A stretch of DNA of 64,000 nucleotides. Origin: Morinoia aosen. Taxonomy: Eukaryota; Arthropoda; Malacostraca; Amphipoda; Talitridae. The translations under genes and the position numbers were made by a program. The DNA lies in NCBI GenBank assembly GCA_030386875.1, contig CM059579.1:89346253-89410252 (forward strand), given 5' to 3'. The notes under the pieces were generated by a model, which saw nothing but the letters and a program-made list of their open reading frames with translations, made no database searches and was not told the origin of the DNA. Below, one piece after another: positions 20,401 to 29,700 of this stretch (the stretch's first letter is position 1; each line of letters starts with the position of its first letter).

Positions 20401-23272
20401 TCATCAGGTTATCATAAGGATAAGACACAAGACCTACAAAGGGATGAGGGTTACTGTGCAAACGGTACAGCCTTGTCCTGACGCAGCCGCGCAGATGTTG
20501 TTTATGAATTTATTTGGGAAAAAATATATTCTCGCCATTACATTCGTTCCCAGTCCTGTGTTGCTATCCATTCTTGTGTTGGAAACTTATTCAAAGTAGA
20601 ATCGATAGATATAAATCACACATGTGTGGTTTCGTTCGATGTTGATCTATGGCACGAAAAAAAAACGTTGAGATTTTGAAGCCGCCATTTTTGTGCCCAG
20701 GCCATGACAGACCAGCTCATCACCTCCTGCGTCTGGGACGCTCTGGAGCATCTATCTGCGTCTACACGGGCACCTGTCTACACGTCAGTGTCGCTGCATG
20801 CATTAGCCCCTTAACGACCTTTTTTGTATTCATATTACTGTTATCGCAACCAACATCATTAACCCTTTAACGTTTCCCATTTTGTCCTCATAACCCAGTA
20901 GGAGTACAAATTTCACAAGGAATAAAATATATAACAGCTGTTTATGAGAGTGGATTTTTAAACTGATGAAACGTCATTCATTTATACCTAAACGTGAACG
21001 AGAAATTTACCTAGTAGTACACGTACGGCCCTATATGCCGGGAACGTGTTAAAATTCTTCATTTATTACTTTACAATACCTTTTCTTACTCTACATTATC
21101 TTTTCTTACCCTACATTATCTTTTCTTACTTCACATTATCTTTTCTTACCTTACATTCCCTTTTCTTACCCTACTTTTTTTTTCCTACCCTACATTATCT
21201 TTCTTTACCCTACATTCCCTTTTCTTGCTTCATAGAATTACTGTACAAATCCCGAAATTTTTGGGCTTCATTGGACGCAAGTGAAACGACAGATCTGTTC
21301 GAACTGGTAGGCATATCAGTAGCGTGTGTCGTCTGTTAATACTAAAACAAGCACAACCTCAAGTAGGAGGAACTTGAGTGCCTGTTTCAATTTTATTTCT
21401 TGTGATGCACTTTTATTCTGATAAAAGCTAGGAATAACTCTCCAATATCCCAAATTCCTATTTTTATCTCACAGATTATATTTTATTAGGTATAAACTGA
21501 TTCCAGATCTTTCACTTGACTCCATCAAATGTGGTCGGTATTACAATATTAATAATGTAGATTGGGTCATATAATATTGATAATGCAGATAGTAATAATA
21601 ATAACTAATGTAATAGATGATGTGACCATTGTACTAGGTGGAAGAAATAACTTACCACTATTTAGCGTGAAGTAAATAAATTGTTTGAAATTGTTTAAAT
21701 TGCCTTAAAAATTGCTTCAAACTGTCGAAATTGTTAACAATTGTTAAAAATTGTTAAAAATGTTGTTAAATATTGTTAAAAATTGTTAAAAATATTGTTA
21801 AAAATTGTCTAAAATATTGTTTAAAATGTTTTAGATTGTTTAAATAATTGGTAATTTCTCTCTCTCTCCCACATAGGTACCTGATGACCCACCACGACCC
21901 CGGATCGCCTTCGTTTGCTTTTCCCTTGTACCGCCTCGCTCAGGAGCTGGGGATCAAGTCTTCCCTCCTCCAGGCGGGCGTCTCCCACGGGGACGACGTC
22001 ATCCTGCTGTTCTCGTTCCCCCACAACCAAGTGGAGCCTGGGCCCCGCGACCAACAAATGTCCGCCCTCCTCACCAACATGTGGGCTAACTTCATCATCA
22101 CCGGGTCCCCCCAGGGGGGCCACCTTAGCTCGTCTCTGCCCCCTTGGAGTCCCCTCAGGCCCGGGGAACCTCTCACTTTCTTCAGGCTCTCCCTCACCCC
22201 CGGCATGGTGACGCAGCCCTTCAGGTACAAGGTGAGCTTTTCTCCCATGCGTAGAAGGTACGTAACTTGACAAGTGTTTCGGATATAGTTTGTTACGATG
22301 GAAAATCCCTACTGTATTTTTACAGTTTCTGTTTTACCCCCATTATTTCCACTAAAGTTCGTTTGTTGTACTATAACGTGGACAGTGTCGTCTATTGGGT
22401 GGAAAGCAAATGAGAAAATGAACGAGTAACCCATACGTAGACTGGCACATGTGACAGCAGTTATTTTAAAATGGCTAATATCATGACGTGTTTTTGAGCT
22501 CCTTAAGATTTTATTGATGTTCACTTGTCCAAGCAGAGAAATTGAGTCGCCCAGGAGACGAGCTAATTAATTTTACGAAGAAACTTTCATGTCTGGAAAA
22601 ATAAAAAGTGCCACTAAAAGTACTGAATTCCACTTTGATGGCTCGTACATTTTTATAGATTCCTTGTAATTTTAATAGTGTTCGGTATTAGTACGAGCAA
22701 CTTGCATCATGTTAACGCAGGAAATTCCGAGCTAGCGTGTTGGAGTCTACGCACGAAGCTATTGGTTCACACATGGTAGCAAGTCGCTTGGTAGTATTCC
22801 TACAGCTAGCACGCAGTTAGATCGTACAGCGAGTGACCGTCTCACTACGACGGCACTTAGTAAGTTCTTACTAAGCGGTGTATCTGTGAGTTTTATAACA
22901 CAAATAATAGGCTTCGCTACGTGCTGAAGAAGAGTCACAAGGCGGCGCTGACCATTAAGTAAAAATAGAGTCCGTGAAATTCGTGACACAACTGACAACT
23001 TTCTTCAACGTCTGCAGGAGCGCAACATGTGGCAGCAGACGTTGCCGCTGGTGGAATCGATGAGCGACGACCTCGAGGAGACCCTCAACTGGCAGATAGC
23101 GACCTGGGTGGTGAGTGTGGTGTGTCTGCTGTTGCTGCTAGCCCTCCTACTGCTGTTGCTGGGGCTGCTCCTCAGCAGGAGGAAAAAGCAGTACCCAGCA
23201 GGCACGGCGACCTTACGCAGTCGACAGCCACGGTCTTCCACTTACGGTACTCCGGGAGAACGCGCTGATTAA
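5245..23272 (+). CDS. Membrane-anchored carboxylesterase/cholinesterase-family protein (5' end missing, 10 exons)
   Basis: Alpha/beta-hydrolase of the type B carboxylesterase family. The predicted role is hydrolysis of carboxyl esters; the substrate is unknown. Ten exons joined at GT-AG sites with compatible phases give 585 visible residues, and about 50-60 residues plus a signal peptide are missing at the start. In order: [25 protein letters not shown], the oxyanion-hole motif [34 protein letters not shown], the nucleophile elbow GFSAG (Ser about residue 159), RHEG (Glu about 286) and GVSHGDD (His about 420). The Ser-Glu spacing of 127 equals that of Torpedo acetylcholinesterase. The C-terminus has a hydrophobic segment at about 527-553, then RRKK and a 27-residue tail, so it is type I membrane-anchored. 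Oddities: Phe where most relatives have Glu before the nucleophile, and a stop codon shared with a MITE. A gliotactin- or neuroligin-like adhesion role is less likely because the triad is complete. Confidence 0.9.
5794..5937 (+). CDS. Esterase visible exon 2 (oxyanion hole)
   Basis: The acceptor ATTCAG ends at 5793. The exon encodes [15 protein letters not shown] and [20 protein letters not shown] supplies the backbone amides of the oxyanion hole in this family. The donor G/GTCAGC at 5938 leaves phase 1, matching exon 3. Confidence 0.88.
5975..6115 (+). repeat. Tandem duplication of about 70 bp in esterase intron
   Basis: Two diverged head-to-tail copies of a segment containing TGTGTTTTAAGTGCTTTTTA and TTTGCTTC, followed by a run of A/T. 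No coding role is seen. Confidence 0.5.
6131..6865. mobile_element. Palindromic (foldback) element in esterase intron
   Basis: Starts ACAGTTGCGATGGGTCAGGA and ends with the diverged complement (TCCTGACTCGATCGCAACTGT). The arms continue inward through matching blocks such as CAATGTAGTAAACTAAATAA against TTTATTTTACTACAATGCAT, so nearly the whole 735 bp can fold back around a centre near 6500. No open frame; probably a non-autonomous DNA element of unknown superfamily. Confidence 0.7.
7372..7462 (+). CDS. Esterase visible exon 3
   Basis: The acceptor TTTTGCAG ends at 7371. The exon encodes [18 protein letters not shown] and [11 protein letters not shown], a highly conserved block of the family. 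The donor CG/GTGAGG at 7463 leaves phase 2, completed by G of exon 4. Confidence 0.92.
7490..14400 (+). repeat. 34-bp minisatellite array, about 200 copies, in esterase intron 3
   Basis: Head-to-tail copies of a 34-bp unit, CTTGGTTGCTGCCCCTCTTT then CAACTTTGAATAAA. Sub-families differ at the start of the unit (TTGGTTGCTGCC, TTGCTTGCTGCC, TTGGGTACTGCC, TTGATTGCTGCCG) and come in ordered blocks. The GGGTAC-then-GATTGC series recurs near 8.5, 11.0-11.7, 12.5 and 14.0-14.4 kb. Nearly every unit carries AATAAA on the esterase sense strand. Confidence 0.97.
14401..15114. other. Intron sequence without recognisable features
   Basis: AT-rich intron DNA between the 34-bp array and a TTAA-type MITE. 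I see no exon or transposon signature in it. Confidence 0.4.
15115..15343 (+). mobile_element. TTAA-type MITE, family 1, copy in intron 3
   Basis: About 229 bp with inverted ends, CTAACACTTTGACAGCAG and ACGGTCAAAGTGTTGA. It shares CACCGGTGGCCAC, ATGCTGCTGACCGACCAG, CCAGTTAATGTTTGCTATTT and TTGAATTGAATATT-type blocks with the other copies. A partial tandem copy of the right end follows at 15350-15428, ending about 30 bp before the exon 4 acceptor. Confidence 0.75.
15459..15553 (+). CDS. Esterase visible exon 4 (catalytic serine)
   Basis: The acceptor GGAAG ends at 15458. The exon encodes [19 protein letters not shown] then [17 protein letters not shown] fits the GxSxG nucleophile elbow, with Ser near visible residue 159. 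Most family members have Glu, or Gln in juvenile hormone esterases, just before Ser; here it is Phe (TTC). The donor G/GTGCGT leaves phase 1. Confidence 0.9.
16190..16374 (+). CDS. Esterase visible exon 5
   Basis: The acceptor GGTAG ends at 16189. It continues as [19 protein letters not shown] and a Leu/Asp-rich helical segment to KSQTDRQ. LFHRAI..SG directly follows the nucleophile region in this family. The donor CAG/GTTCGA at 16375 is weak but is the only one that keeps phase 0 with exon 6; the frame stops soon after. Confidence 0.88.
16464..16607. repeat. Short foldback (inverted repeat of about 55 bp arms)
   Basis: AAGTCGCTTTTAAATTTACC and CATTCTTATTAAGACGGCTA are answered by the complement ending GAATTCAAAAGCGACTTT. 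The whole forms a hairpin of about 144 bp in esterase intron 5 and resembles a small MITE. Confidence 0.65.
16830..16935 (+). repeat. Partial copy of TTAA-type MITE family 1
   Basis: Shares CCCAGTTGATGTTTGGTATT, GAGTTGAATACTGAACTTCAG and CCCATCGCAGTCAACGTGTTGA with the right half of the family. The left end is not recognisable. Confidence 0.5.
16936..17997. other. Esterase intron 5 sequence, nothing recognised
   Basis: AT-rich intron sequence. A minus-strand open frame at 17418-17684 has no recognisable domain and is taken as chance. Confidence 0.35.
17998..18224 (-). mobile_element. TTAA-type MITE, family 1, inverted copy in intron 5
   Basis: Same family as 15115-15343 in reverse. It starts TAAAACTTTGACGGCAGCAG, holds GGTCGGTCAGCAGCAATATG and GTGGCCACCGGTGGCTCACG, and ends GGTCTAAAGTTTTG. 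It also has an AT insertion near 18110-18150. The ends have lost a clean TTAA. Confidence 0.65.
18393..18558 (+). CDS. Esterase visible exon 6 (catalytic glutamate)
   Basis: The acceptor GGCCAG ends at 18392. The exon encodes [20 protein letters not shown], then a Pro-rich loop and [15 protein letters not shown]. The Glu of HEG (about visible residue 286) aligns with the catalytic acid of the family's DEG/TEG motif. The donor CTCA/GTAGGT at 18559 leaves phase 1, which matches an acceptor at 19778. Confidence 0.88.
18559..19778. other. Esterase intron 6, nothing recognised
   Basis: AT-rich intron without a transposon signature that I can name. Confidence 0.4.
19779..19966 (+). CDS. Esterase visible exon 7
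   Basis: A strong pyrimidine tract and CGCCCCAG precede 19779. This acceptor, rather than the CCCAG at 19819, matches the phase left by exon 6. It encodes [12 protein letters not shown], then [18 protein letters not shown] and helical sequence to [13 protein letters not shown] is a potential N-glycosylation site. The donor GAG/GTAAGG at 19967 is followed 34-35 bp later by a second copy of CCGAGGTAAGGTG. Confidence 0.82.
20701..20783 (+). CDS. Esterase visible exon 8
   Basis: The acceptor TTGTGCCCAG ends at 20700. The exon encodes [20 protein letters not shown] then STRAPVYT. This fits the family's helix before the ..PVYxYxF strand. The donor AC/GTCAGT leaves phase 2, completed by G of exon 9. 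Confidence 0.87.
20867..21052. mobile_element. TTAA-flanked MITE, family 2, in esterase intron 8
   Basis: 186 bp bounded by TTAA. The left end TTAACGTTTCCCATTTTGTC and the right end, read in complement as TTAACACGTTCCCGGCATAT, are related inverted ends. CCCAGTAGGAG on the left and CTAGTAGTAC on the right extend the match. No coding content. Confidence 0.55.
21058..21235 (+). repeat. 20-bp tandem repeat, about 8 copies
   Basis: Diverged units of TTTTCTTACCCTACATTATC. The open frame across it is only the repeat read in a stop-free frame. Confidence 0.8.
21680..21850 (+). repeat. AT-rich short tandem repeat (AATTGTTAAA-type)
   Basis: About 170 bp of AATTGTTAAAAATTG and TATTGTTAAA units directly upstream of the pyrimidine tract of the exon 9 acceptor. 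Confidence 0.75.
21877..22231 (+). CDS. Esterase visible exon 9 (catalytic histidine)
   Basis: A CT-rich tract and ACATAG precede 21877. The exon encodes [31 protein letters not shown], then a helix with [20 protein letters not shown] and [14 protein letters not shown] holds the catalytic His (about visible residue 420). The W.NF...G.P region is the usual C-terminal block of the family. The donor AAG/GTGAGC leaves phase 0. Confidence 0.92.
23018..23272 (+). CDS. Esterase last exon (transmembrane anchor)
   Basis: The acceptor TCTGCAG ends at 23017. After [15 protein letters not shown] comes a 27-residue Leu/Val-rich membrane segment starting around [26 protein letters not shown] acts as a stop-transfer signal, followed by a basic Ser/Thr-rich tail ending GERAD. 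The TAA stop is at 23270-23272, inside the TTAA that starts a MITE. The natural C-terminus may have been longer before that insertion. Confidence 0.87.
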   Translation, partial: ERNMWQQTLPLVESMSDDLEETLNWQIATWVVSVVCLLLLLALLLLLLGLLLSRRKKQYPAGTATLRSRQPRSSTYGTPGERAD

Positions 23273-23487
23273 CACTTTGACTGCGACCTGAGCCATATTT
23301 GTCCCTGAGGGAATTTTCATTATGCTGCTGATTAGTGACTAACTCAGTTTTTAAAAGCGCTTAATCAAAACTAAATGAAAATATGATCCAGAAAAGGTTT
23401 AGTATTTTCGAAATTGCTTGCTACAATTGACTTTAAATTTGAATTGAATATTAAGTTTCAGTTTACCTGCGGCAGTCATAGTGTTGA
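23269..23487 (+). mobile_element. TTAA-type MITE, family 1, at the esterase stop codon
   Basis: Begins TTAACACTTTGACTGCGACC and ends CGGCAGTCATAGTGTTGA. It holds ATGCTGCTGATTAGTGACTA and TTGCTTGCTACAATTGACTT, shared with 15115-15343. It forms the start of the esterase 3' UTR. Confidence 0.8.
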
Positions 23488-26180
23488 TGACTTTTAGCGT
23501 GTCAAGTCCTGATACAGGCTTTCTTTAAAGGGAAGAGTATTTAAAAATGTAAATTAGTCTCAGGTTTTTAGAGAGAATTAACGCTGTTTAATAATTGGTG
23601 TATATAGTAGATTGAAGCTTGTAGCGGGTATAGAAAAAATTAATTCTATAATTGATGATACAAAAGACCGAATTCGTTTTTGCTACTCGCAAGTATGAGC
23701 GGAAGAGAAGTGCGTTGACACAGAAAATCACGCTTGCAGTTTGCGCCGTCTAGTATGTATTTGAATACTTAGAAGTTTGAATGTGTATAGTCATAGTGAT
23801 GTCCAAACGTTCCCGAGAATTATTAACTACGATCAATGCAAATTTCCATTATATACGATATAATTATTTTCGCATGGACCTTTTCCCTTACTGCGCTTCC
23901 AATGAGCTACTTCAGTCGCAGTACCTTAACAATGCGAGTCTTGCTTCAATCGCTAATACCCTGTATGCGTTGAAGACGCCTTTAATATTTTCACAAAGGT
24001 GAATGGATATGCTTTCACCACTTGGATAGTAGAAAAATTTCGCAGCTCTTCGAAAGGCAGCTCTTCCTGTTTTAAAGCATATCAAACTTTCTTTTTTAAT
24101 TTTAACTTTGTTTGTTTCACAGTACAGCTTTCCTTCTTAACTTACTGTTTCTATGCGCAGGGGAGCCTATGTGGGAACACACCTTGCGCATAGATTCCGC
24201 GTTTTCTAACTCTATACTAAATAGTGCCTTAATCCTTGCTCTCTTTTGAACTCCTTTGTTGCAGTTATGGAGACTTACACTAGCTTGTCTATCAACGTTA
24301 TGTTTGTTTTGGTTAGCAGACCGAATTGAGTGTTCGCTCGTTCATCCTTGGACGCAGAAGCTCGAATAGAAAAGTTTTAAAATATCCTAATAATAATCTC
24401 AGCACTACTAGTCTACACTGCAGCACTAGTGGTAATATCTCTTTAAAATGTTCACTGCTTGATGTAGATGCCAAAATTCTTAAAATGGTTTTGCCTCTCC
24501 ATACCTGGTAGATGCCTTGATGCTTTATATTCGTAGCTGTTTTATAGCTACAGCTCTGCAAAAACCTGTAGAAAAACTACAGCTTTGTGACAGGGTACTT
24601 TGGTTAATCATTTTCGGGCGTTATTGGACCATCTCATAGTTGCTTCGTTAACTACTGTTGTTGTGATATCTACATATTATAAAATGTTTAATCGTTCGTT
24701 TTAGGTTAAGCGAAAGTGCAATAATTTATCACCTCACAAGATTGGTTAAGCGCCCGTAAGGAGACGTGTATTAGATTATTAAGTATGCACAGAGAATAGG
24801 GGGCTGTGATCAACATTTGCTTTTTATAAATCTTATAGGAACATACACGAAACTTTGATATATTTCATTCTCTTGGGTTTCGACAATTTGCTTTCTTCAA
24901 AAACTTGCAAGGATGTGATACAAGGGAAAAAGATTTTAAATGGATTTTGGTTGCAAAAAATAAGATTTTGATTTTCAACAGCACTGGCTAAAATTCACTT
25001 TGCGGAAAAATAGAACAATACATTAGCCGAGGTGAGCATGAGGAAAAATGCCTGTAAAATTAATATTTAAAATTTTATAAACAGGCTCTGTACTTAAATT
25101 TACAAACTATGTAAAAATTATACGGGCTAAAAGTTTTGTATTATAAAAATTACGTATAAACCTGTCAGATTTTGCCTAAGATTTTCGCAATATTTATTCC
25201 TTAAAAATAAAGAAAACGATGCTTAGTATTTATTTTTTCCTGTTAAAAATTTCATTCGTTTAAAAATGTGTTTCTCTGGTTTAAAGTGGTGGCACTGGCC
25301 GTCACGACAGGAAATGGTTTAGTCACATGCGTTCCGAGACGCTGCCTGAACATAAATCGCGATTGCTTTTCATTTGTCGTCGTCGCGTGTTATTCCACAT
25401 CGAAGGACGGTCGAATTCGCATCTACGAGGAGCGACAAATTATGCCGCGCATTTCAAACATCGTCAGGAAGCCATATAAAATATATAATAGAAATAGTTG
25501 CTATTGAAGTTAGATCCAAAAACAAACTTATCTCATCGGTTATTGCAGCGGTTGTTAATTTCAAGCGAAGGAAAGTACAGGAGCAGATTAGATAAATAAA
25601 GTACAGTATCAAACTATTCTACATGAATTCCGCATGCTTCGTTTAGCCCCTCAGTTTGTTGAGCCAACTTATTAAAGCATGTATAGAAAAGTAACGTTAA
25701 ATGCACAAGAGGAATGTCAAACACCATTAAAATCCGAAATATCTTATTGAAAAATACTGTACACAGAAAACAAAGTACTAATAACTTTATGCACGACGAA
25801 ACAAATACGGCCAGTGCCGACAACTATATAATAAAATTTCAATACTTTAAATAAACTACTGCACTTTTCAAAATGACGTCTTACACAAATAACCAAAACG
25901 TTCTAGCAGAACGCGTGAAAATTTTGCAAGAAACATTGACGAAATAGAGAGGGAAAATTCGTTTTACAAATTAATTTATGAATGGTTGAGAATTAATATA
26001 AAGGGGACGAGTACAGAAAAAAGTAAATGTAATTTTAAACAAACACTCATATCACTTGTAACAGAGATACGGACGTCTGAAAACAATAGAGATACAATAC
26101 ACAATAAAAAACAACAGAGACACTGACGTCTGAATACAATAGCGATACAACACACAATAACAAGTAACAAAGTTCGCGCC
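23488..26180. other. Intergenic region between the esterase and TRAPPC2
   Basis: Convergent intergenic DNA, mostly AT-rich, with no supported gene. It includes a diverged partial copy of the roughly 350-bp repeat family at 24085-24250. The short open frames here lack recognisable domains. Confidence 0.4.
24085..24250 (-). repeat. Diverged inverted fragment of the roughly 350-bp repeat family
   Basis: CTTCTTAACTTACTGTTTCT, GCGCATAGATTCCGCGTT and CTAAATAGTGCCTTAATCCT are the complement of blocks shared by the copies at 33-41 kb. Confidence 0.6.
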
Positions 26181-26254
26181 CATCAGGTCACGCATCCAAC
26201 ACCTCTCTCAGGAGAAAGATACAAGACACACAGGAAGTAAAGAAAGTCCAGACG

Positions 26255-26525
26255 ATGAAAAGAAACAGTAGAGGAAGTGAAGATAGTACAGAGGAAGTAA
26301 AGAAAGCCCAGAAGATGAAAAGAAAGAGCAGAGGAGGTGAAGTTAGTACAGAGGAAGTAAAGAAAGTCCAGAAAATGAAAAGAAAGAGCAGAGGTAGTGA
26401 AGTTAGTATAGAGGAAGTAAAGAAAGTCCAGAAAATGAAAAGAAAGAGCAGAGGTAGTGAAGTTAGTATAGAGGAAGTAAAGAAAGTCCAGAAAATGAAA
26501 AGAAAAGTGCAGAGGAAGTGAAGAA
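26255..26525 (+). repeat. 60-bp tandem repeat, about 4.5 copies
   Basis: Unit of 60 bp made of GAAGTTAGTATAGAGGAAGT plus AAAGAAAGTCCAGAAAATGA and an AGAGCAGAGG part. Because 60 is a multiple of three it stays open in several frames. The plus strand reads as 20-residue repeats like MKRKSRGSEVSIEEVKKVQK. It lies just beyond the TRAPPC2 stop, so it may be in the 3' UTR of that minus-strand gene. I see no evidence that it is translated. Confidence 0.8.
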
Positions 26526-26606
26526 AGCAGATCTCTCATCCAACACTCACAGCTCGGCACCAGTGGCAGGGAATGTACACGAAGTGCCCGGCACAAAGCC
26601 CACTCT

Positions 26607-26705
26607 CTACCCAGTCAGGTACTTCCTGCCGTAGATCAGAGCTTTCTTCTCGAAAGCAGGCGAGTTGATCGGAGTGTTGGGCTCGTAGAACGGATTCATC
26701 GAGTG
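26607..26705 (-). CDS. TRAPPC2: TRAPPC2 coding exon 4 (C-terminus)
   Basis: The acceptor CCTACAG precedes [20 protein letters not shown] and YGRKYLTG, then TAG at 26609-26607. The match to the C-terminal end of sedlin is unambiguous. Confidence 0.95.
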   Translation of the reverse strand, partial: HSMNPFYEPNTPINSPAFEKKALIYGRKYLTG

Positions 26706-29700
26706 CTGTAGGAATCGTCAAAAAACGAATAAGACAATTAATATTTAATGTTATATATATGACATGAACACTTGAAAAGAAAATTAGACGATGAATGTTT
26801 GATGGTACCTGAAACAAATTTATAAACGGTACACGAGATGAATTTAGGAGCAGTACCAGTTCTACCAAAACTGATAAACATAATATTTCAGGACGACACT
26901 GACCACTGTAATGTCCATTTCTGGAACCACGTAGAGAAAAATAATTACTAAGCTCAGTAGCGGTGAAATTACTGAGCTATCGCACGTAACTGCACGGTAT
27001 GCTGCATATAGCTACCCACGGCAAAACTTGCTGTTTAGTGCAAGATCCGTTAAACATAGGCAAATGCTGCAATTCTTCTTTATTTAGATGGAGCAAATTT
27101 GCTTACAATGCCCCGAAAAAAATTGAACGAGTGCAGTTCCAAGTGGCGAAATAAACGTTATTTATTATTTCTGTTATTTAAAAAAATAATTACCAGAACA
27201 CATGAGGCATCATGGAAGTGAAATACGTTCAGTTCAATTGTTAGCGTGGCCTCTCTAAGCATGTTTCAGAGCGGATAAAATCAGAGATGGAAAAACCCTG
27301 GGTTTTTAAAAAAAAAAAACCCACGTGGGTTTTTTTTGGGTTAAATTGGGTTTTTTGAGTTTTATTGGGCTTTATTGTTTTTTTTTGTAATACCTGTTTT
27401 TGTTTAAAAGAGTTATTCACACAGCTCCAGTTCCCTCTACTTCAGATTTATATGTACACTTATTGAGTAAATATTGTTACTCGATTACTTTATTTCCAAC
27501 ATTATATAACATTATTATATGAATTATTACATTAAATGGACATGGTATGAATTAAGTTTGTCCATCACAATTACCATTTACCAATTACCAAATGCATAGG
27601 GACATAGCTCTGTAGTCTGTAAAGATATAAGATGTGCAAAGAGAATTGCTATACTTGTCAATTCAGAGTAAGTTGTTTTAGCAGCAGAAAGACGCAAGTC
27701 ATGTGAGAGTGAAGCACCATGCAGATCATAAGTAACCACCACAAGCAGCTTGAAGCAAGACTGCTGCACATCACTTAACAGTCCTGCTGTTAACAACTTA
27801 ACATGTGTTGTGTGATGGTGTGCTTAGCAGCGCAAGCCAAGTCAGCCAACCACACTGTTACATGTTACAACATGTAGTGACATGACAAAAATTTTTTTTT
27901 AAATTTGCCAAAAAAATCACTTTTTGCAGTACAGGAAGCAACAAACACTAAAATGATTGGAAATAAATGTTCTAACAGATTCCATTGTCAAATTTGTTCC
28001 AGTGCAGCTTGAATGCTCACCATAGGCCAGTCGTTTCTTTACTTTCTCACCCAATGATGGCCGCGGTCGTGTCCTGCCCCATCTGACTATAATTGTTAAA
28101 CCTATTTCAGGCAAAGCTCTCACAGGAGACAGATATTGAAGAGTGGTTGGCTGAGTACGATCGGGAGTTCATCGGTGCGCTTGTTAGAAATTTATGATTC
28201 CGACTTTCTTAAACGCGACTACTAGGAAGAAATGTTACTTCTTGCCTGACCCAGTCGAAGGGGCAGTCTGGACCAAGCCGGGATCTTCTTGACATCCTTT
28301 TTTCTGTTTACGTTGTTGCAGCTGCAATTCTAATTTTCTGTTTTGTTTATTTTGTTTCTTTGCATGTCAGAGCTTCTTGCCTTGCCCAGATTCAATTGTT
28401 CATATTAAATTAAATGTTAAGAAGTAGATTAGTACTTAAATGTTCAAGGGCTCCTTCCGAGGTGTCCCTAATAATTGTTCGTTGGTCTCTTTAACTGCTG
28501 CCAGTTGGCTTTAATTAATGTTGGCCACGGCCTTTAAGATAAGTCTTGAAATCGTTGAGCTATTGCTCCATAAGTTCGAAAATAAAATTCCTATTTTAAA
28601 CATTCCAAAACGAACCTTAAACTCTCTAACCTATTGGAATGCTTAAACCTTAAGGGTAGCATTTTGGGGCATCTGCAGTCCAAAAGTTGATTCTCCCGAT
28701 TTTTTTTTATTGCTTTAAATGAGTTAGAGACATGTCCCCGAATGTCTGTAAAAATATCAGGAACCTACCCCAGAGCTAACGTCCCTCCCGGGGGGGGGAG
28801 GGCATCCCTCTTACGGACCTTTTTTTTCATTTTTGAACCTAAAGCAATGAAATTTGGTATACTGATAGGAAATGCAATTTTGAATCATTTATCATCAATG
28901 ACAAAATGCGATTTTCTTGAAAAGAAAACGGGAAATCATAGAAAACGACATTTTTGGGGGGGTTTTCTAAATGCTTCTCCTCCTACAGTTTTTGAGCTAC
29001 AGTAATGATTTTGGTATCATTGAATGCAGAATAACGTGGACAATAAAAAAAAAAAAAAAATCTGAAATTTTCAATTTTTTCCCATTTAATTTTTTTATAT
29101 ATTTCATCATTCATATTCCTCATCCCCATCCGAATATTTTTTTTATTATTGAATTTAGAGCAATGAAATTTGGTATACTGATAGGAAATACAATTTAGAA
29201 TCATTTATCATTCATGACAAAATGCGATTTTCTTGAAAAGAAAATGGGAAATCATAGAAAACGACATTTGGGGGGGGGGGTTTCTAAATGCTTTTTCTCT
29301 GATAGTTTTTGAGCTACAGTAATGATTTTGGTATCATTGGATGCAGAATAACGTGGACATTCCAAAAACTTGAATGCTTTTCCTCAAATTTCCAATATAA
29401 AAATTTAAAAAATTAAAAAGGAAAAAATCAAAATATTCTCAAGAAAATTCAAATTTATGACGTCATAACTTTGAAACATGAATGAATTTTGAAAAACTTC
29501 TCAATACATTGTAAAGCCCTTGTTTTTCTGCATCCAATGCTACCAAAATCATCACTGTAGCTCTAAAACTGTAGGAGGAGAAGCATTTTTTTTATTAAAA
29601 ATAGGTCTTATAAAGAAACTAAGTTTCCAAGACGTTTGTCAACACTACTCCGAGGTTTACAAAGCTAGAGCAATGCGGTTTGTTGCATTTGAAAGTGAAA

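Noticed and set aside
21821..22273. 150-residue minus-strand frame opposite esterase exon 9
   Set aside because: Antisense of a clearly conserved exon; no recognisable domain.
23781..24193. Two consecutive plus-strand open frames downstream of the esterase
   Set aside because: No domain, AT-rich composition, and overlap with a diverged repeat fragment.
26183..26596. 137-residue minus-strand frame with Phe/Leu repeats
   Set aside because: It is the 60-bp tandem repeat read on the other strand and overlaps the TRAPPC2 3' region in the wrong frame.
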